Assembly: GCA_944388865.1 (NCBI GenBank)
Contig: CALXKM010000022.1
Span: 1 to 44,507, forward strand
Source: an uncultured Duodenibacillus sp.
GTDB lineage: Bacteria > Pseudomonadota > Gammaproteobacteria > Burkholderiales > Burkholderiaceae_F
Direction of reading: 5' to 3'
Length of the DNA stretch: 44,507 nt
Position numbers and translations under genes: made by a program
In this document: piece by piece, positions 41,342-44,507 of the stretch
Position numbering within the stretch: position 1 is the stretch's first letter
How the letters are laid out: each line of letters begins with the position of its first letter
The notes under the pieces: model-generated
Databases searched by the model: none
Told to the model about the DNA's origin: nothing
What the model saw: the letters and a program-made list of their open reading frames with translations, nothing else

Positions 41342-44188
41342 TTATGCGGACAATGGCGCAAATGCATCGGATAGAAGTTTTTTCTGCTGCTCGACGTGGC
41401 GGCGAACGTAGCCCACAGCCGGAGACGAACTCGCAGGTCTTCCTGCATAGCCAAGCTTCATGCCGCGAGATAAGAACGCATGCAGATGCATGGCCATGTA
41501 GTTCCATGCTCCTTGGTTTTGCGGCTCGTCTTGACACCAAACGAGTTCTTTGGCCGACGTGTAGCGGCCGAGTTCTTTTTCGAGCATTTGCGCGTTGAGC
41601 GGATAGAGCTCTTCGATGCGAACAAGCGCCGTCTTTTGTTCGAGACCAAGTTCGCGTCGTTTGGCCTCAAGGTCGTAGTAAACCTTGCCCGAGCAGCAGA
41701 TGATGCGCTCTACAGCGGCAGGATCAACGATGGAGTCATCGCCTATGATGGGCTCAAAACAGCCCTCTGAAAGCATCTGCAGCGTTGTTGCGGCAGCCTT
41801 GTTTCTCAAGAGCGACTTTGGCGTAAATACAATCAGGGGCTTTCTGAAGCTGCGAACCAGCTGGCGTCTGAGCAGATGAAAGATCTGTGCGGCATTGGTC
41901 GGCTGAACAATCTGCATGTTGTTGTCGGCTGCAAGCTGCAAAAAGCGCTCTACTCGCGCCGATGAATGCTCCGGTCCCTGCCCTTCGTAGCCATGGGGCA
42001 GCAAAACCACAAGCCCCGACAAACGCCCCCATTTGGCTTCGCCAGAGCTGATGAACTGATCAATGACGACCTGCGCGCCGTTGGCAAAGTCGCCAAACTG
42101 CGCCTCCCAAACCACAAGCGCATTGGGAGAGGCGGAGGCATAGCCGTATTCAAAGCCGAGCACCGCATTTTCTGAAAGCACTGAGTCAATCACCGTAAAG
42201 GGAGCTTGATCGCTTGCGACATGTTCAAGCGGAATGTAGACGCCCTTGTCCCACTGTTCGCGGTTTTGATCGTGAAGCACGGCATGACGATGGCTAAACG
42301 TGCCGCGGCCGCTGTCTTCTCCAGTGATGCGCACGCGGTAGTGCGCAGCCACAAGCGAGGCAAAGGCCAGATGCTCGGCCATGCCCCAGTCAAGAGGCAA
42401 TTCGCCATGGGCCATGCTGCGCCTGTCGGCGAGCACCTTTTGCACGAGCGGGTGCAGGGCAAAACCTTCGGGCACTTCGGTAATGGCTTGCCCCATCTTT
42501 TTGAGATCGTCAACGGCAACGCCTGTGGCCGCCTCATCGGTCCAAGGCTTGCCCTCAAAAGGAGTCCAGTCGATGGCGTGCCGGTTTTTGACGCTTGCCA
42601 GATTCACCGGCAGAGGCGAGAGCCCGTCGCGAAGCCGCTCTCGCGCGGCCTCAAGCATTTGGTCTGCGGCTTCCTGACTCAATACGCCCTGCAGCACTAG
42701 CTTTTTGGCAAAAAGAGCACGCGTGCCGGGGTGCTGGGCAATCTTTTTATACATCAAGGGCTGCGTCACAGCCGGAGTGTCCTGCTCATTGTGCCCCAAG
42801 CGCCTGAAGCAGACGATGTCGACGAATACGTCGCGCTTGAATTCACGGCGATAGTCCATGGCAAGCTCGGCGGCCATGACGACAGCCTCGGGATCATCGC
42901 CGTTGACATGAAGCACGGGCGCTTCGATGAGTTTGGCAGCGTCCGTGCAATAGGTCATGGAGCCCTTGTCTCGCGGATCAGAAGTCGTAAACCCAATTTG
43001 ATTGTTGACCACAATGTGCACAGTACCGCCCGTGCCGTAGCCTCGCGTATCGGCAAGGTTTAGCGTCTCCATGACGATGCCTTGCCCGGTGAGCGCAGCG
43101 TCGCCGTGGATCATGACGCCAAGCACGAAGTCGCCGGCAGCATCGCGCCGCTGATCCATGCGTGCACGTACGCTTCCGACCACAACGGGATCAACGATCT
43201 CTAGATGCGATGGATTCGATTCCATGCACAGATGAATGTAGCGCCCATTGACGGCAAGGTCGGAAGAAAAACCGTTGTGGTACTTGACGTCGCCCGCGGG
43301 GAGCTCTTCGGCAGCTGCATGACCTTCGAACTCAGCAAAGAGATCGCTTGGGCGCTTGCCCAAGGTGTTGACGAGCACATTCAGACGCCCCCGGTGGGCC
43401 ATACCGATGACGCATTCTTCAATGCCGTCGGCAACAGCTTTTTCGACAATGGCGTTCATGCAGGCAATAAGCGACTCGCCGCCTTCAAGGCTAAAGCGCT
43501 TTTGCCCGACGTATTTTGTGCCGAGATGGCGCTCGAGCGCCTCGGCAGCGGTCAAATTCTCAAGAATGCAGATGCGGCGATGCGCATCGAAATGAGAACG
43601 CGAGCGGCAGGATTCAAGTCTTTGCTGCCACCAGCGGCGCTTGACCGGATCGGTCACATGCATGTATTCGAGGGCAAGCGTGCCGCAGTAGGTTTCCTTC
43701 AGCGCGCTCAGCAACTCATGCAGCGGCATTGAGGCGGGACCGAAGTAGGTGTTGGCTGCAGAAAAAGTTGTATCAAGGTCTGCTGAAGTCAGACCATAAA
43801 ACGAAGGATTTAGTTCGGCAATCTCGGGCAGTTCCCTGCGGCGCAAAGGATCAAGATCAGCTCTGCGAGAGCCCAGGAAGCGGTACGAAGAAATGAGCTG
43901 CTGCACGCCGACTTGTTTTCGAGCAGCTTCAAGCTCTTTGACGGCAGCACTCGAAGTTTCGGCACGAGACTTGAAGTCGGTATAGGCAGCAACGATTTCC
44001 GAGTGAATCGGCTCGACACGGGCGGCCTGCCCGCTTGCGACATCGTCAGCATGCATCTGTTCAAAGCAGCGACGCCAGTTTTCATCTACGCTCGAAGGAT
44101 TTTTTAGCCAACTTTCATAAAGCGACTCAACATACGGAGCGTTTGAACCGAACAGCCAGCTGCTGCGTGCAAAAATTTCAGTCGTCAT
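41342..44188 (-). CDS. sucA: 2-oxoglutarate dehydrogenase E1
   Basis: This 948-residue thiamine-diphosphate enzyme is the first gene of the odh operon. GMAHRGRLNVLVNTLGK, GDVKYHNGFSSD, IHGDAALTGQGIVMETLNLAD and VVNNQIGFTTSD hold the cofactor, and LLPHGYEGQGPEHSSAR is conserved in the C-terminal half. The start MTTEIFARSS is preceded by GTGGAA. The gene lies directly downstream of the rRNA operon terminator, about 140 bases away, with a palindrome in its leader. Confidence 0.97.
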   Translation of the reverse strand: MTTEIFARSSWLFGSNAPYVESLYESWLKNPSSVDENWRRCFEQMHADDVASGQAARVEPIHSEIVAAYTDFKSRAETSSAAVKELEAARKQVGVQQLISSYRFLGSRRADLDPLRRRELPEIAELNPSFYGLTSADLDTTFSAANTYFGPASMPLHELLSALKETYCGTLALEYMHVTDPVKRRWWQQRLESCRSRSHFDAHRRICILENLTAAEALERHLGTKYVGQKRFSLEGGESLIACMNAIVEKAVADGIEECVIGMAHRGRLNVLVNTLGKRPSDLFAEFEGHAAAEELPAGDVKYHNGFSSDLAVNGRYIHLCMESNPSHLEIVDPVVVGSVRARMDQRRDAAGDFVLGVMIHGDAALTGQGIVMETLNLADTRGYGTGGTVHIVVNNQIGFTTSDPRDKGSMTYCTDAAKLIEAPVLHVNGDDPEAVVMAAELAMDYRREFKRDVFVDIVCFRRLGHNEQDTPAVTQPLMYKKIAQHPGTRALFAKKLVLQGVLSQEAADQMLEAARERLRDGLSPLPVNLASVKNRHAIDWTPFEGKPWTDEAATGVAVDDLKKMGQAITEVPEGFALHPLVQKVLADRRSMAHGELPLDWGMAEHLAFASLVAAHYRVRITGEDSGRGTFSHRHAVLHDQNREQWDKGVYIPLEHVASDQAPFTVIDSVLSENAVLGFEYGYASASPNALVVWEAQFGDFANGAQVVIDQFISSGEAKWGRLSGLVVLLPHGYEGQGPEHSSARVERFLQLAADNNMQIVQPTNAAQIFHLLRRQLVRSFRKPLIVFTPKSLLRNKAAATTLQMLSEGCFEPIIGDDSIVDPAAVERIICCSGKVYYDLEAKRRELGLEQKTALVRIEELYPLNAQMLEKELGRYTSAKELVWCQDEPQNQGAWNYMAMHLHAFLSRGMKLGYAGRPASSSPAVGYVRRHVEQQKKLLSDAFAPLSA

Positions 44189-44218
44189 CAGCAAAAATTC
44201 CACAAATGCACACTCTCT

Positions 44219-44238
44219 AGGCTGCCTCGAGGCAGCCT
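44219..44238. promoter_or_regulatory. 20-bp perfect palindrome upstream of sucA
   Basis: AGGCTGCCTCGAGGCAGCCT is perfectly self-complementary and lies 30 bases before the sucA ATG. It could be an operator for a dimeric repressor or form a leader hairpin. No T-run follows on the minus strand, so it is not a standard terminator. Confidence 0.55.
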
Positions 44239-44326
44239 CGGGGCAGGTCAGTCCAATTTAGAAGAATACACACTTGTAGAATTTTGTGCGGAGTTTTTGT
44301 GCGGCGTTTTTTTTTCAAGAAAGGCC

Positions 44327-44366
44327 AAAAAAATTAAACCCCCGGCTGAGCTAACAACCGAGGGTT
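44327..44366 (-). terminator. Intrinsic terminator of the rRNA operon
   Basis: Read on the minus strand, AACCCTCGG pairs with CCGGGGGTT over nine positions (one G-U), with a 12-base loop. A T-rich tract (TAATTTTTTT) follows. It begins 15 bases downstream of 5S rRNA. Confidence 0.88.
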
Positions 44367-44380
44367 CAGAAGGGAGAGCC

Positions 44381-44494
44381 TGGCAGTGACCTACTTTCAC
44401 TGGAAATACAACCAACTATCATCGGCCCAGAAGCGTTTCACTGTCCTGTTCGGAATGGGAAGGAGTGGGACCACTTCGGTATGGCCGCCAGGCA
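44381..44494 (-). rRNA. rrf: 5S ribosomal RNA
   Basis: On the minus strand the sequence runs TGCCTGGCGGCCATACCGAA ... CCCATTCCGAACAGGACAGTG ... ending GAAAGTAGGTCACTGCCA. TGCCTGGC at one end pairs with the last bases near CCA, and CCCATTCCGAAC is the conserved loop of helix III. About 114 bases, preceded by the end of the 23S region outside the window. The rest of the operon lies beyond the right edge. Confidence 0.94.
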
Positions 44495-44507
44495 AAGGCT
44501 TTGACTC

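Overview
The window looks like a chromosomal segment of a gut-type betaproteobacterium, most likely of the order Burkholderiales and plausibly Sutterellaceae (Sutterella or Parasutterella-like). The reasons are the betaproteobacterial set of housekeeping genes (murJ/rpsT, panBCD, mltG-tmk-holB, ygfZ, map, glnD, gltA and the odhA-odhB-lpd operon), moderate GC content, a secreted flavoprotein paired with a small tetrahaem cytochrome c (a common arrangement in gut anaerobic respirers), and a very large autotransporter. The genus is inferred from gene content. No marker gene other than 5S rRNA is present to prove it.

Layout. Positions 1-1135 are a degraded edge: an IS21-like terminus abuts a WG-repeat gene that has lost its 5' part. 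1136-6911 holds an MFS exporter divergent from a LysR regulator, then a 1130-residue autotransporter whose passenger starts with a papain-type (C1A) cysteine peptidase. 7016-9150 is murJ plus a macro-domain gene, divergent from rpsT. 9821-11258 has a HAD phosphatase, a small HMA metal-binding protein under an apparent Fur-box promoter, and an 85-residue unknown. 11286-14090 is an anaerobic-respiration-like unit: Tat-exported flavoprotein, tetrahaem cytochrome c and an AraC regulator. The flavoprotein lacks the residues that bind fumarate in flavocytochrome c3. 14693-17119 is a solitary tandem AAA+ ATPase. 17244-22381 holds PPK2, a membrane-anchored unknown, an exported metallo-beta-lactamase-fold protein, two tandem paralogous lipoproteins and a small membrane protein.

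22385-24502 is a decayed toxin-antitoxin locus (DUF1778 antitoxin intact, GNAT toxin cut to about one third) next to an ISAs1-family insertion. 24626-26370 has argD, a 38-residue membrane microprotein, tRNA-Ser(UGA) and a RhuM C-terminal remnant that suggests an old integration event. From 26426 the rest is core metabolism: panD-panC-panB, holB-tmk-mltG, ygfZ, map, glnD, an orphan amino-acid-type periplasmic binding protein, gltA and lpd-odhB-odhA, ending in a 5S rRNA gene with its terminator. The 2-oxoglutarate dehydrogenase operon lies directly downstream of the rRNA operon on the same strand.

The most noteworthy candidates are the cysteine-protease autotransporter, the flavoprotein/tetrahaem cytochrome pair of unknown electron acceptor, the Fur-controlled HMA protein, the orphan double AAA+ ATPase and the broken TacAT-type module with its preserved operator. 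No CRISPR array, phage or complete defence island is visible.
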